Program-made: the position numbers and the translations under genes
The notes under the pieces: generated by a model
What the model was told of the DNA's origin: nothing
Databases searched by the model: none
What the model saw: the letters and a program-made list of their open reading frames with translations, nothing else
Shown: piece by piece, positions 15,698-23,027 of the stretch
Layout: each line of letters opens with the position of its first letter
How positions within the stretch are numbered: position 1 is the first letter of the stretch
Source of the DNA: Terriglobales bacterium
GTDB taxonomy: Bacteria > Acidobacteriota > Terriglobia > Terriglobales > Acidobacteriaceae
DNA length: 33,372 bases
Reading direction: 5' to 3'
Assembly (NCBI GenBank): GCA_030038475.1
Contig: JASHOU010000079.1
Span: forward strand, 1-33,372

Positions 15698-15806
15698 TGT
15701 CATTCAGGGCGACGCGATGCGCCTGTGCAACTTGCCGACACCTCCAACGCTGCGACGGTTCCATAGGTCCTTCGGCCCGCAGAGAAGCGTGGGCCTCAGG
15801 ATGACA
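15698..15806. repeat. Intergenic element with imperfect inverted ends
   Basis: The left end TGTCATTCAGG (15698-15708) and the right end CCTCAGGATGACA (15794-15806) are imperfect inverted repeats, with GTCCTTCGGCCC inside. I recall similar end words (TGTCATCCTGAGG) as a frequent intergenic repeat in acidobacterial genomes. It has no coding capacity. The following 15807-16137 shows no gene and no clear signal. Confidence 0.45.
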
Positions 15807-16137
15807 GTGCAGAGAACCGCTGCGCCGCCCCAAACCAGCGTCAGGACGTTGCAATAGTAATCGTAATAATCATGAAGAGCGCACGAAGGATGCCGCCGCG
15901 GTTTCCCTTCGACTTTGCGCACGGCCGATCGGAATCGCTGGAAACGCCTTGCTAGCACGCCAAAATCGTGTTTGTAGCAAAATGAGACGCCCGCCGATGC
16001 AAATATCTCAACAAAGGTTGCAAATTTACAGGAACGGCAGTACTATGAGTTTTGGGCGCTGTCATCCGGCGTTCATCTTGTTCCCAAAAACCAAATCTTC
16101 CAGGTAGAAACGCAGCCCTAAGTTTAAAAAATCTAAA

Positions 16138-16154
16138 GGGGTGCCCAACGCCCC
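16138..16154 (+). promoter_or_regulatory. Hairpin just before the gvpL/F start
   Basis: GGGGTG (16138-16143) pairs with CGCCCC (16149-16154) around a 5-nt loop. It ends a few bases before GGAGAG and the ATG at 16176, so it could influence translation start. There is no T-run, so it is not a terminator. Confidence 0.4.
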
Positions 16155-16175
16155 GGTGCAATTCGGAGAGAATGC

Positions 16176-16922
16176 ATGTCGTGGTACGCGTACTGCCTCA
16201 TGGAACACCAGACCCTTCCGAACGGTGTTCGCGCCCGACGTCCTTTTCTGCTTGAGGGAATTCAAGGCGTGAACTCCGCTCCCGTCATGAGCTATCCGAG
16301 TGGTGAGTTCGCGGTGATTGTCAGCGAATTCGATCGCGCTACCGGCAAACTCGATGAAAAATCGGTCTTGGAACACGCCCGTGTGGTCAGCCAGAGCTTC
16401 CGCACTGCAACCGTCTTGCCCTTCCGCTTCGGAACGATTTTTGACACCGAGGATGCCATCCGGCAGGCGGTGCGATCCAACCGGCGCACTTTCTGTGAGA
16501 GCGTCGAGCGGCTCCGCGGCAAGTCGGAGATGCGGATCAAACTGACGGTGCGGGACGGTTCGCTGCGCGCCGCCATGGAAGAGATTGAACTTCCGGACAC
16601 CGTCGGCCGCGAGTATCTGACCAAGTTGCGCGAGAAGGCGTCGCGGGATCGCGAGCGCCAGACCAAGGCACGTGCGCTTTCAGTGCAGGTGCACAAGCTG
16701 TTCAATCCGCTAGAAGAGGAGGTCAGCTGCAAGAAGGTCGATGCTGACGGGATGCTGCTCGATATTGCTCACCTGATCGATACCAAGTCGATCGAAAAGT
16801 ACCAGAACCGGTCCAGCAGTGCGGCTAAGCAGCTCAAGAATTGTCGAATGGTGGTGACCGGCCCGTGGCCGCCCTATCATTTTCTGCCCGGTAAGGTAAG
16901 AACGGTTGCGGGAGATAGTTAG
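16176..16922 (+). CDS. GvpL/GvpF-family gas-vesicle-type protein, isolated
   Basis: This is a 248-residue protein of the GvpL/GvpF family. Its characteristic segments are TATVLPFRFGTIFDTEDAIR in the first third, GKSEMRIKLTVRD in the middle, and GPWPPYHFLPG near the C-terminus. In gas vesicle clusters these proteins help assemble the vesicle shell together with GvpA. No gvpA, gvpN, gvpO or other gvp gene is present here. Isolated copies like this may have another function. GGAGAG precedes the ATG at a good distance. Its neighbours (R-M fossil, tag) do not hint at the role. Position in the cell is probably cytoplasmic. Confidence 0.88.
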   Translation: MSWYAYCLMEHQTLPNGVRARRPFLLEGIQGVNSAPVMSYPSGEFAVIVSEFDRATGKLDEKSVLEHARVVSQSFRTATVLPFRFGTIFDTEDAIRQAVRSNRRTFCESVERLRGKSEMRIKLTVRDGSLRAAMEEIELPDTVGREYLTKLREKASRDRERQTKARALSVQVHKLFNPLEEEVSCKKVDADGMLLDIAHLIDTKSIEKYQNRSSSAAKQLKNCRMVVTGPWPPYHFLPGKVRTVAGDS

Positions 16923-17272
16923 ACGACCGCGGAGCTTTCCATCCGTATTCACCGACTGAAGTTGAACTTCTGACAATGTGCACGTTTGTGCATCCGAAAT
17001 GGGATTTCGCGAGCGCACGAGCGCGTAATCTTCCCAGTGAATTGGGGGCAAGTTACTGATTTAATGGATGTTATTGGAATCGCCTCGGAGCGCGTTTGCC
17101 GCTTACCATTTTGGTTCGGCAAGTGCTCATTCCCAGAGTAATAAAGAGGCCGTTCCGTTGGAAGCTGCTTCACTCTCAATTTTGTTCTCGACTTCTCTGT
17201 CCGCTCCACTCTCCCGGAGCGGCGTCAAACTATCTTTCCTCTGATTCCCGCCACTTAGCCTCTTTGAAAAGG
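16923..17272. other. 350-bp gene-free stretch before a strong terminator
   Basis: I see no coding frame with family features in 16923-17272 and no clear promoter. It ends in a strong plus-strand terminator at 17273-17300, 350 bp after gvpL/F. The transcript from gvpL/F may simply run through with a long 3' end, or a small RNA may lie here. Nothing else is supported. Confidence 0.4.
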
Positions 17273-17300
17273 GTGGCCCCGAAAAGGGGCCGCTTTTTTT
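17273..17300 (+). terminator. Intrinsic terminator
   Basis: GTGGCCCC (17273-17280) pairs with GGGGCCGC (17286-17293), with one T-G pair, around GAAAA, followed by seven T (17294-17300). It lies upstream of tag and should stop any plus-strand transcript from gvpL/F or from a hidden small RNA. Confidence 0.82.
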
Positions 17301-17395
17301 GCGCGTTTCGCGGCACGGACCTCATTTCATCCGATTGCGTTAAAATCGCGGACGGTAGGGGCGTGAAGGTAAGTCTGGATGAAAATACGCGAGTA

Positions 17396-17965
17396 ATGAA
17401 AATTCCCCGAACGAATGTCGTGCGCTGCCGCTGGGCGAGCAACCCGCTCGCGATCCTTTATCACGACCGCGAATGGGGCGTGCCGCAGCACGACGACCGC
17501 GTGCTGTTTGAGTTTCTTATTCTGGAGGGGGCGCAGGCTGGGCTGAGCTGGGATACGATTCTGCGCAAGCGGGAAAACTATCGCGTGGCCTTTGACGGAT
17601 TTGATGCGAAGAAAATCGCTCGTTACGATCGGCGCAAAATTGCGCGGCTGCTGCACGATGAAGGGATTATCCGCAACCGGCTGAAGATCGCATCGGCGAT
17701 CCGGAATGCGAAGGCATTTCTCGCGGTGCAGAAGGAATTCGGATCGTTTGACCGCTATATCTGGCAGTTTGTCGGCGGCAAGCCATTGGTGAATGAGTGG
17801 CGCACAAAGAAGCTGCCGGCGCGGTCGAGGGAATCGGATGCGATGAGCAAAGACGTGAAGAAACGCGGCTTCAACTTCGTCGGCTCGACCATCTGCTACG
17901 CCTTCATGCAGGCGGTGGGACTGGTGAACGACCACGCGAAGGAATGCTTCCGGTATCCGCGATAG
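17396..17965 (+). CDS. tag: DNA-3-methyladenine glycosylase I
   Basis: The start at 17396 gives 189 residues, like E. coli Tag (187); longer upstream starts have no homology, although GTG at 17363 is possible. The enzyme removes 3-methyladenine from alkylated DNA in base-excision repair. The zinc ligands are all visible: Cys in VVRCRWA, His in LYHDREWG, and His and Cys in DHAKECF. FLILEGAQAGLSWDTILRKR carries the conserved catalytic Glu of the family. VNEWRTKKLPARSRESDAMS and KKRGFNFVGSTICYAFMQAV match the C-terminal part. Likely a single-gene transcript; no strong promoter was found close by. After it, 17966-18183 contains no gene. Confidence 0.93.
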   Translation: MKIPRTNVVRCRWASNPLAILYHDREWGVPQHDDRVLFEFLILEGAQAGLSWDTILRKRENYRVAFDGFDAKKIARYDRRKIARLLHDEGIIRNRLKIASAIRNAKAFLAVQKEFGSFDRYIWQFVGGKPLVNEWRTKKLPARSRESDAMSKDVKKRGFNFVGSTICYAFMQAVGLVNDHAKECFRYPR

Positions 17966-18183
17966 ACGTTCTCGGGTTTTCGTATCCGTCTTCCCGACTA
18001 TCAGGCTCCTTAATCATTGATATTCTGAATTGGTGGTTGAAAAAGGCTAAACCACAGGGTTCACCGAGCCGCACAGGGAAACTACCGCGAACCTCAGTCC
18101 TCGCCAGGTAGTGCGCGGTCGACGCGACATCGGCGCCGGAAACCATAGGTGACTAAGGAGACAGGACTTGCGCGGATGAGTCG

Positions 18184-18212
18184 TTGACAAGGCGAAACTG
18201 CTCGGCTATCCT
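18184..18212 (+). promoter_or_regulatory. Promoter of the rplM-rpsI cluster
   Basis: TTGACA (18184-18189), 17 bp, TATCCT (18207-18212). The predicted start is near 18219, leaving a leader of about 158 nt before rplM at 18377. This is one of the best promoters in the window. Confidence 0.75.
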
Positions 18213-18288
18213 AAAAGTCTTTGGAAGTCCTGCGGCTGCCCGCCTGGAATACCTAGCGCGCGCGTTCTGCGTGGATTTGTCGTTAGAG

Positions 18289-18324
18289 TAAGATCATAGT
18301 TGAGATCATAAGAATAAGATCAGG
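18289..18324. repeat. Three 10-bp repeats in the rplM leader
   Basis: TAAGATCATA (18289-18298), TGAGATCATA (18301-18310) and TAAGATCAGG (18315-18324) lie in the 5' leader of rplM with spacings of 12 and 14 bp. They may take part in control of ribosomal protein synthesis, for instance by a bound protein, but no known L13 or S9 site is recognised. Confidence 0.4.
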
Positions 18325-18376
18325 GCATTCAGCGGTCTTCATCGTATAGCGTTCTTTAATTTCTGGGAGATTTCCG

Positions 18377-18811
18377 ATGTCAACTTATTTCCCCAAAGAG
18401 GGAGATATTGCGCGCAAATGGTTTGTGGTGGATGCGGCGGGATTGCCGCTGGGACGGCTGGCTTCGCGCGTGGCTCGCATTTTGATGGGCAAGGAGAACC
18501 CGAAATACACTCCGTTTATCGATACCGGCGACCACGTGGTCATAATTAACGCGGAGAAGATCAAGATCACGGGCATGAAGCCGGATCAAAAGCTTTATCA
18601 GCGCTACACCGGCTATCCCGGCGGGTTGCGCACCGAGGCGATGAAGAAGCGCATGGCGCGCAAGCCTGAGCTGGTGATCGAGCAGGCGGTGTCGCGGATG
18701 TTGCCGAAGAACAAGTTGGGCAAGCAGATGTTTACGAAGCTAAAGGTTTACCGCGGCGACAAGCATCCGCACGCGGCGCAGAAGCCGGAGCTTCTAGCTG
18801 CTAGCTCCTAG
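18377..18811 (+). CDS. rplM: Ribosomal protein uL13
   Basis: This 144-residue protein is the large-subunit protein L13, an early assembly protein that binds 23S r[41 protein letters not shown] and [20 protein letters not shown] are family signatures. GGGAGA precedes the ATG. The end is KPELLAASS: the residues after KPELL are encoded by the 7-bp repeat array starting at 18794, which also includes the stop codon. It is the first gene of the rplM-rpsI-rpsB-tsf-pyrH-frr series, with a strong promoter at 18184-18212. Confidence 0.97.
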   Translation: MSTYFPKEGDIARKWFVVDAAGLPLGRLASRVARILMGKENPKYTPFIDTGDHVVIINAEKIKITGMKPDQKLYQRYTGYPGGLRTEAMKKRMARKPELVIEQAVSRMLPKNKLGKQMFTKLKVYRGDKHPHAAQKPELLAASS

Positions 18812-18958
18812 CCGCTAGCTAACGGCTCTTGGCTTTCGGCGGTCGGCTTTCGGCTTTTGGCCACAGCAAGCGTGATGAGTACGAAATCTTGAGGAAAGGT
18901 AAGCGGTTAGCGCTTGGCGCGAAAAAGCTAAGAGCTAACAGCTAAGAGCTAATGGCTG
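18794..18958. repeat. 7-bp foldback array joining rplM and rpsI
   Basis: Nine or more in-phase 7-mers run from 18794: CTAGCTG, CTAGCTC, CTAGCCG and CTAGCTA, then ACGGCTC, TTGGCTT, TCGGCGG, TCGGCTT, TCGGCTT. Four 7-mers at 18926-18953 (AGCTAAG, AGCTAAC, AGCTAAG, AGCTAAT) form an arm complementary to the CTAGCT units. The array covers the last codons and stop of rplM, and the last unit supplies the A and T of the rpsI ATG (18952-18954). Confidence 0.82.
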
Positions 18959-19347
18959 AATTGGTTCAATACTATGGAACCGGGCGTCGGAAGGCGGCGA
19001 TTGCGCGGGTTTTTCTTCGTCCCGGAAGCGGCGAATTCAAAGTTAACGGCAAAGCGTTCGAAGAATATTTTGTGACGCCTTCGCAGCGCATCAGCGCGAA
19101 GTCTCCGCTGGTTTCGACCGAGACCACGGCCAACTTCAATGTGCTGGCGAATGTTTGCGGCGGTGGAGTCGCCGGTCAGGCCGATGCCGTGCGCCTGGGC
19201 ATTACGCGCGCTCTGATGGAGTTCAACGCCGAGTTGCGCAAGAAGCTGAAGGCGGAGGGCATGGTGACGCGTGACCCGCGCGCCAAGGAGCGCAAGAAGT
19301 ACGGACAAAAGGGCGCACGGAAGCGGTTCCAGTTCAGTAAGCGGTAA
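18952..19347 (+). CDS. rpsI: Ribosomal protein uS9
   Basis: This 131-residue protein is S9 of the small subunit. [20 protein letters not shown] near the start and the basic [17 protein letters not shown] tail, which reaches the P-site tRNA, identify it. The start at 18952 fits the family N-terminus ([14 protein letters not shown]). There is no Shine-Dalgarno in the usual place: a 7-bp repeat array runs straight into the ATG, and the nearest GAGGAAAGG lies some 50 bp upstream (about 18891-18899). Translation may depend on coupling with rplM or on the RNA hairpin formed by the repeat arms. Confidence 0.97.
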   Translation: MAELVQYYGTGRRKAAIARVFLRPGSGEFKVNGKAFEEYFVTPSQRISAKSPLVSTETTANFNVLANVCGGGVAGQADAVRLGITRALMEFNAELRKKLKAEGMVTRDPRAKERKKYGQKGARKRFQFSKR

Positions 19348-19355
19348 AGCGAAAG

Positions 19356-19417
19356 GGTTCAATGTTTCAAGGGTTCAAGGTCGCATTGAAACCTCGAAAC
19401 TCTGAAACCTTGAAACT
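19356..19417. repeat. 8-bp foldback array after rpsI
   Basis: Left 8-mers GGTTCAAT (19356-19363), GTTTCAAG and GGTTCAAG are followed by complementary 8-mers TTGAAACC (19386-19393), TCGAAACT, CTGAAACC and TTGAAACT (ending 19417). All units are in phase within an arm. Confidence 0.78.
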
Positions 19418-19494
19418 TGGAATTTAGGAGTACAATTCATCCCCCCACCTCCCCTGAGATGGGGTGGACGGGAATGGCAATTGGGAAGAAACAG

Positions 19495-19574
19495 GTTTCA
19501 AAGTTTCATGGTTGCAAGGTTGCAATGACAGAAAACCTTGAGACTCTGAGAGGTTAAAACTTTGAAACCTTGAT
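19495..19574. repeat. Second 8-bp foldback array between rpsI and rpsB
   Basis: Left units GTTTCAAA (19495-19502), GTTTCATG, GTTGCAAG and GTTGCAAT (ending 19526). Right units ACCTTGAG (19535-19542), ACTCTGAG, AGGTTAAA, ACTTTGAA and ACCTTGAT (ending 19574). It is the second such element in the 258-bp spacer. The rpsB Shine-Dalgarno lies 20 bp further on. Confidence 0.78.
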
Positions 19575-19605
19575 TTTCCTGATGCAGACTAATTAAGGAG
19601 GTTGA

Positions 19606-20532
19606 TTGGCAAACATCACGATGAAGGAGTTGCTCGAAGCGGGCGTTCACTTTGGGCATCAGACGAAGCGGTGGAACCCGAAGATGAAGGAGTACATCTT
19701 TGGTGAACGCAACGGGATCTACATTATCGATCTGCAGAAGACGCTGAAGATGTTCAAAGAGGCGTCGAAATTTGTGCAGGATCTGGCGGCCGAAGGAAAA
19801 ATTATTCTCTTCGTGGGTACCAAGCGCCAGGCGCAGGACGCGATCGCCGAAGAGGCGCAACGCTGCTCGATGTTCTACGTCAACCAGCGTTGGCTTGGCG
19901 GATTGCTGACCAATTGGGTCACGGTGCAGAAGTCGGTGAAGCGGCTGAAGGAACTCGACGACATGGCCACGGACGGCCGGTACGAGCTGCTTCCGAAAAA
20001 AGAAGTCATCAAACTCGAACGCGAGCGCAAGCACCTGCAGGCCAATCTCGCAGGCATCAAGAACATGAGCCGGCTGCCGGATGCGATCTTCGTCATCGAC
20101 TCGAATAAAGAGCAGATCGCGGTGCGTGAATCGCGCAAGTTAGGGATTCCAGTAGTTGCGGTGGTTGACACTAACTGCGATCCGAGCGAAGTGGATTATG
20201 TAATTCCGGGCAACGACGACGCGCTACGCGCGATACGGCTGTTCACCTCGAAAATTTCGGAGTCGATTGCCGAAGGCGTACATGCACGCGACGACAAGCA
20301 GACAGCGGATATTCAGGCGGGAATAGAGCCGGAAGCGGCGGTCGCAGTGGTTGAGGGCGACAGCGAGTTTGTCGAAGCTGCGGGCACAGATGGGACGGCC
20401 GCGGCGGCTGGTGCAGATGGCGTTGGCGACGACATCCGCATGGAAGACGTGCTGGGCAAAGGTACGCGGAAGCGTCCGACGGCCGCTACGGAAGACGTGG
20501 ACGAGCTCCAGGCCGAGACGGGCCGGTTTTAG
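19606..20532 (+). CDS. rpsB: Ribosomal protein uS2
   Basis: This 308-residue protein is S2 of the small subunit, which binds the 30S back near S1. The start is TTG at 19606, with AAGGAGG at 19595-19601. [58 protein letters not shown] and [20 protein letters not shown] are S2 signatures. The first 235 residues are the usual protein; the remaining 70 are acidic and Ala/Glu/Gly-rich ([20 protein letters not shown]), a variable tail that several bacterial S2 proteins have. It is followed by tsf in the usual order. Confidence 0.97.
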   Translation: MANITMKELLEAGVHFGHQTKRWNPKMKEYIFGERNGIYIIDLQKTLKMFKEASKFVQDLAAEGKIILFVGTKRQAQDAIAEEAQRCSMFYVNQRWLGGLLTNWVTVQKSVKRLKELDDMATDGRYELLPKKEVIKLERERKHLQANLAGIKNMSRLPDAIFVIDSNKEQIAVRESRKLGIPVVAVVDTNCDPSEVDYVIPGNDDALRAIRLFTSKISESIAEGVHARDDKQTADIQAGIEPEAAVAVVEGDSEFVEAAGTDGTAAAAGADGVGDDIRMEDVLGKGTRKRPTAATEDVDELQAETGRF

Positions 20533-20542
20533 CAAAACACAG

Positions 20543-20690
20543 GTTTCAAAGTTGCAAAGTTTCAAGGTTGCAATGTTTCGGTCGGCGACCCTGATAGCCC
20601 TTTGAGTGTCCCTCCCATCGGTCTCCTTGAACTTTGAAGCTCTGAAACCTTGCGACTTTGAAACCTGCATTGTGAAACTTTGAAACCTGA
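20543..20690. repeat. 8-bp foldback array between rpsB and tsf
   Basis: The left arm has GTTTCAAA (20543-20550), GTTGCAAA, GTTTCAAG, GTTGCAAT and GTTTCGGT. The right arm has CTTTGAAG (20632-20639), CTCTGAAA, CCTTGCGA, CTTTGAAA and further decayed units. The arms are inverted relative to each other, and the loop is about 50 bp. It fills almost the whole spacer. Confidence 0.78.
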
Positions 20691-20704
20691 ATTCTGAGGC
20701 ACTC

Positions 20705-21385
20705 ATGAGCACGACTATGGCAAATATTTCTGCTGGACAGGTTAAAGAGCTCCGGGAAAAAACCGGCGCGCCGATGATGGATTGCAAACAGGCGTTGACC
20801 GAAGCCAAAGGCGATTTGGAAAATGCAATCGTGCTGTTGCGCAAGAAGGGCGTTTCCGTAGCCGCCAAGAAAGCTACGCGCGTCACCAGCGAAGGCTCCG
20901 TCGCCAGCTACATTCACGCCGGAGGCAAAATCGGCGTGCTGGTCGAGGTCAACTGCGAAAGCGACTTCGTGGCACGCACCGACGACTTCAAAGAGCTGGT
21001 GCACGACATCGCCATGCACATCGCGGCGAGCGATCCGAAGTACGTGCGTAAAGAAGACGTCACGCCGGAAGCATTCGAGCGCGAGAAGGATATTTATCGC
21101 GCGCAGGCCGCCTCGACCGGCAAACCACCGGCTGTGGTCGAAAAAATCGTGGCGGGCAAGATGGAAAAGTTCTATGAAGAGGTTTGTCTGCTCGAACAGC
21201 CTTTCATCAAGGACCAAACCGTCAATATCTCACAGCTGATCGCCGCCAAAATCGGCAAGCTGGGCGAGAATATCGCGGTGCGGCGCTTTGCGCGGTTCAA
21301 AGTTGGCGATGTGAACGCAACCGTCGCTTTTGTTACCGCGAAGCCGGATGAGGGCGGAGACGCTTCTGCTCCGGTTGCTAAGTAG
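20705..21385 (+). CDS. tsf: Elongation factor Ts
   Basis: This 226-residue protein recycles EF-Tu by promoting GDP release. KELREKTGAPMMDCKQALTE is the N-terminal UBA-like domain that contacts EF-Tu, and VEVNCESDFVARTDDFKELV is the conserved core motif. The protein is shorter than E. coli EF-Ts (283) and similar to the short form of Thermus (about 196), so it is complete. Met5 (20717) is an alternative start. GAGG lies 5 bp before the ATG at 20705. A strong terminator follows the gene, so pyrH may rely on partial read-through or its own weak promoter. Confidence 0.97.
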   Translation: MSTTMANISAGQVKELREKTGAPMMDCKQALTEAKGDLENAIVLLRKKGVSVAAKKATRVTSEGSVASYIHAGGKIGVLVEVNCESDFVARTDDFKELVHDIAMHIAASDPKYVRKEDVTPEAFEREKDIYRAQAASTGKPPAVVEKIVAGKMEKFYEEVCLLEQPFIKDQTVNISQLIAAKIGKLGENIAVRRFARFKVGDVNATVAFVTAKPDEGGDASAPVAK

Positions 21386-21399
21386 CAGCCGATAATTGA

Positions 21400-21421
21400 G
21401 GGGCGCTGCGGCGCCCCTTTT
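21400..21421 (+). terminator. Terminator after tsf
   Basis: GGGGCGC (21400-21406) pairs perfectly with GCGCCCC (21411-21417) around TGCG and is followed by TTTT. The short U-run suggests partial termination, which would tune pyrH-frr below rpsB-tsf. Confidence 0.75.
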
Positions 21422-21476
21422 GATTTATGCTCTCTTCCAGCCGACTGCCATCCTAAGCGAAGGAAACTGATTTCTC

Positions 21477-22193
21477 ATGGCTGAGCCGATTTTCAAACGC
21501 ATCCTCCTCAAAATCTCTGGCGAGGCCCTGGCGGCCACGCAGGGCTTCGGCGTCGATACGGCGCGCATTCATGAAGTCGCAGCCGAACTGGCCGATGTAC
21601 ACAGCCTGGGCATCCAGATGGCGATTGTCGTAGGCGGCGGCAATTTTTTTCGTGGCGTCGCCGACCAAGCCAGAAATATGGATCGCGTCTCCGCCGATCA
21701 CATGGGGATGCTGGCCACGGTCATCAACGCGCTGGCACTCCAGGACGCGCTCGAGAAACAACATGTCTACACACGCGTACAGACGGCGATTGAGATGAAC
21801 CAGGTCGCCGAGCCATTCATCCGGCGCCGCGCTATCCGCCATCTGGAAAAAGGACGCGTCGTTATCTTCGCCGGCGGCACCGGCAATCCGTATTTTTCGA
21901 CCGACACCGCCGCTTCGCTGCGCGCCATGGAAATCAAGGCCGATGCCATTCTCAAAGCCACGAAGGTGGATGGCATCTACGACGCCGACCCCATGCAGGT
22001 ACCCGATGCCAAGAAATTCTCGCAACTCAGCTACATGGATGTGCTGAAGCAGGGCCTCAAGGTGATGGATTCGACCGCGATCTCGTTGTGCAAAGACAAC
22101 AACCTGCCGATTATCGTTTTCAATCTCAACGAACGCGGCAACATTCGCCGCGTCGTGCTGGGAGAAAAGATCGGGTCACTGGTGAGCGCCTGA
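21477..22193 (+). CDS. pyrH: UMP kinase
   Basis: This 238-residue enzyme phosphorylates UMP to UDP; it belongs to the amino acid kinase fold and not to eukaryote-type UMP/CMP kinases. [20 protein letters not shown] is the N-terminal phosphate-binding region, [20 protein letters not shown] the glycine-rich loop, [20 protein letters not shown] the substrate region and [13 protein letters not shown] the family's characteristic segment. AAGGAAA precedes the ATG by about 10 bp. It follows tsf and precedes frr, the common bacterial order. It is hexameric and allosteric in known examples (GTP activation, UTP inhibition). Confidence 0.97.
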   Translation: MAEPIFKRILLKISGEALAATQGFGVDTARIHEVAAELADVHSLGIQMAIVVGGGNFFRGVADQARNMDRVSADHMGMLATVINALALQDALEKQHVYTRVQTAIEMNQVAEPFIRRRAIRHLEKGRVVIFAGGTGNPYFSTDTAASLRAMEIKADAILKATKVDGIYDADPMQVPDAKKFSQLSYMDVLKQGLKVMDSTAISLCKDNNLPIIVFNLNERGNIRRVVLGEKIGSLVSA

Positions 22194-22202
22194 AAACCAG
22201 TT

Positions 22203-22271
22203 GCGAGCTTCGAGCCGCGAGCTACGAGCAACCCGGCCTCTGCCTGCTCGAAGCTGGCAGCTCGTAGCTGG
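22203..22271. repeat. 7-bp foldback array between pyrH and frr
   Basis: Left 7-mers GCGAGCT (22203-22209), TCGAGCC, GCGAGCT and ACGAGCA. Right 7-mers CTGCTCG (22244-22250), AAGCTGG, CAGCTCG and TAGCTGG (ending 22271). The arms are complementary with mismatches. Confidence 0.78.
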
Positions 22272-22273
22272 TT

Positions 22274-22279
22274 TATAAT
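22274..22279 (+). promoter_or_regulatory. TATAAT box before frr
   Basis: A perfect -10 lies 40 bp before the frr start codon, directly after the repeat array; no good -35 was seen. It may give frr a weak promoter of its own. Confidence 0.35.
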
Positions 22280-22318
22280 CTAGCGTTTTGGTCCATACCG
22301 ATTTCGGAGCGTTGCGAT

Positions 22319-22909
22319 ATGGCACAAGCCTCGATGGCAGCGAATCCCGCGCTAAAAGAGACCTACGTTCAACTGAAAACGCGCATGGATAAGGCGGTGG
22401 AAGACTTTCGCCGCGAAATGGCCGCCACCCGCACCGGCCGCGCCAACGTCCACATGCTCGACACGGTCTCGGTCGATTATTACGGGTCGCAGATGCCGCT
22501 CAACCAGATCGCGCAGATTCACGCGCCCGAGCCGCAGATGATCACGGTGCAGCCCTTCGATCCGTCGCAACTGGGCGCGATCGAAAAAGCGATTCGCAGC
22601 GCCGACCTCGGGCTCAATCCGATGAACGATGGCAAGTTGGTGCGCGTGCCCGTTCCCGCGCTAACCGAAGAGCGCCGCAAGGAGATGGTCAAACATCTGC
22701 ACCGGATTCTTGAAGAGCATCGGACGGCGGTGCGCAACATCCGGCGCGACGGCAATGACGCCATCAAGAAAACGGTGAAAGACAAAAAAATTACCGAAGA
22801 CGACGAGAAGCGCGCGCTCGACGAAATCCAGAAGCTCACCGACGACGAGATCAAGAAGATGGAAGAGATGAGTAAGGGGAAAGAAAAGGAAGTGCTGGAG
22901 TTTAAGTAG
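22319..22909 (+). CDS. frr: Ribosome recycling factor
   Basis: This 196-residue protein splits terminated ribosomes together with EF-G. MDKAVEDFRREMAATRTGRA with VDYYGSQMPLNQIA, then PFDPSQLGAIEKAIRSADLG and RNIRRDGNDAIKK mark the two-domain RRF fold (three-helix bundle plus beta domain). Length is ten residues above the usual 185 because of a short N-terminal extension; Met6 (22334) is an alternative start. GGAG lies 9 bp before the ATG at 22319. It ends the translation cluster: the expected uppS-cdsA genes do not follow. Confidence 0.97.
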   Translation: MAQASMAANPALKETYVQLKTRMDKAVEDFRREMAATRTGRANVHMLDTVSVDYYGSQMPLNQIAQIHAPEPQMITVQPFDPSQLGAIEKAIRSADLGLNPMNDGKLVRVPVPALTEERRKEMVKHLHRILEEHRTAVRNIRRDGNDAIKKTVKDKKITEDDEKRALDEIQKLTDDEIKKMEEMSKGKEKEVLEFK

Positions 22910-22910
22910 A

Positions 22911-22972
22911 GCAGTTGCCAGCTACCAGAGAAACCAACGTTTGGGTATTGGCAGTTGTCAGCCGGCAACTGC
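22911..22972. repeat. Inverted repeat after frr
   Basis: GCAGTTGCCAGC (22911-22922) and GCCGGCAACTGC (22961-22972) match as inverted copies at 11 of 12 positions, with related CAGTTG words in between. The direct repeat ACTGCTCTCGCCT (22968-22980 and 22991-23003) follows. No T-run is present. Confidence 0.65.
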
Positions 22973-23015
22973 TCTCGCCTTAGAATCTCCACTGCTCTCG
23001 CCTCGTAATCCGCTT

Positions 23016-23021
23016 TATAAT
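23016..23021 (+). promoter_or_regulatory. TATAAT box directly before the molybdopterin oxidoreductase start
   Basis: A perfect -10 (23016-23021) ends 6 bp before the ATG at 23028, so transcription would begin at or next to the A of the ATG. This implies a leaderless message. No Shine-Dalgarno is seen. Confidence 0.5.
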
Positions 23022-23027
23022 CTGACG

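Noticed and set aside
17096-17395. N-terminal extension of Tag
   Set aside because: It contains a strong terminator within the frame and has no homology; Tag needs only about 187 residues.
18794-20700. CRISPR array
   Set aside because: The repeats are 7-8 bp, tandem without unique spacers, degenerate and in inverted arms; no cas gene is present.
20705-21385. Truncated EF-Ts
   Set aside because: The length equals the short form known in other bacteria and the last conserved motif is present.
22941-23027. N-terminal extension of the molybdopterin oxidoreductase
   Set aside because: The extra residues come from the repeat behind frr and precede the family's usual start by 29 residues.
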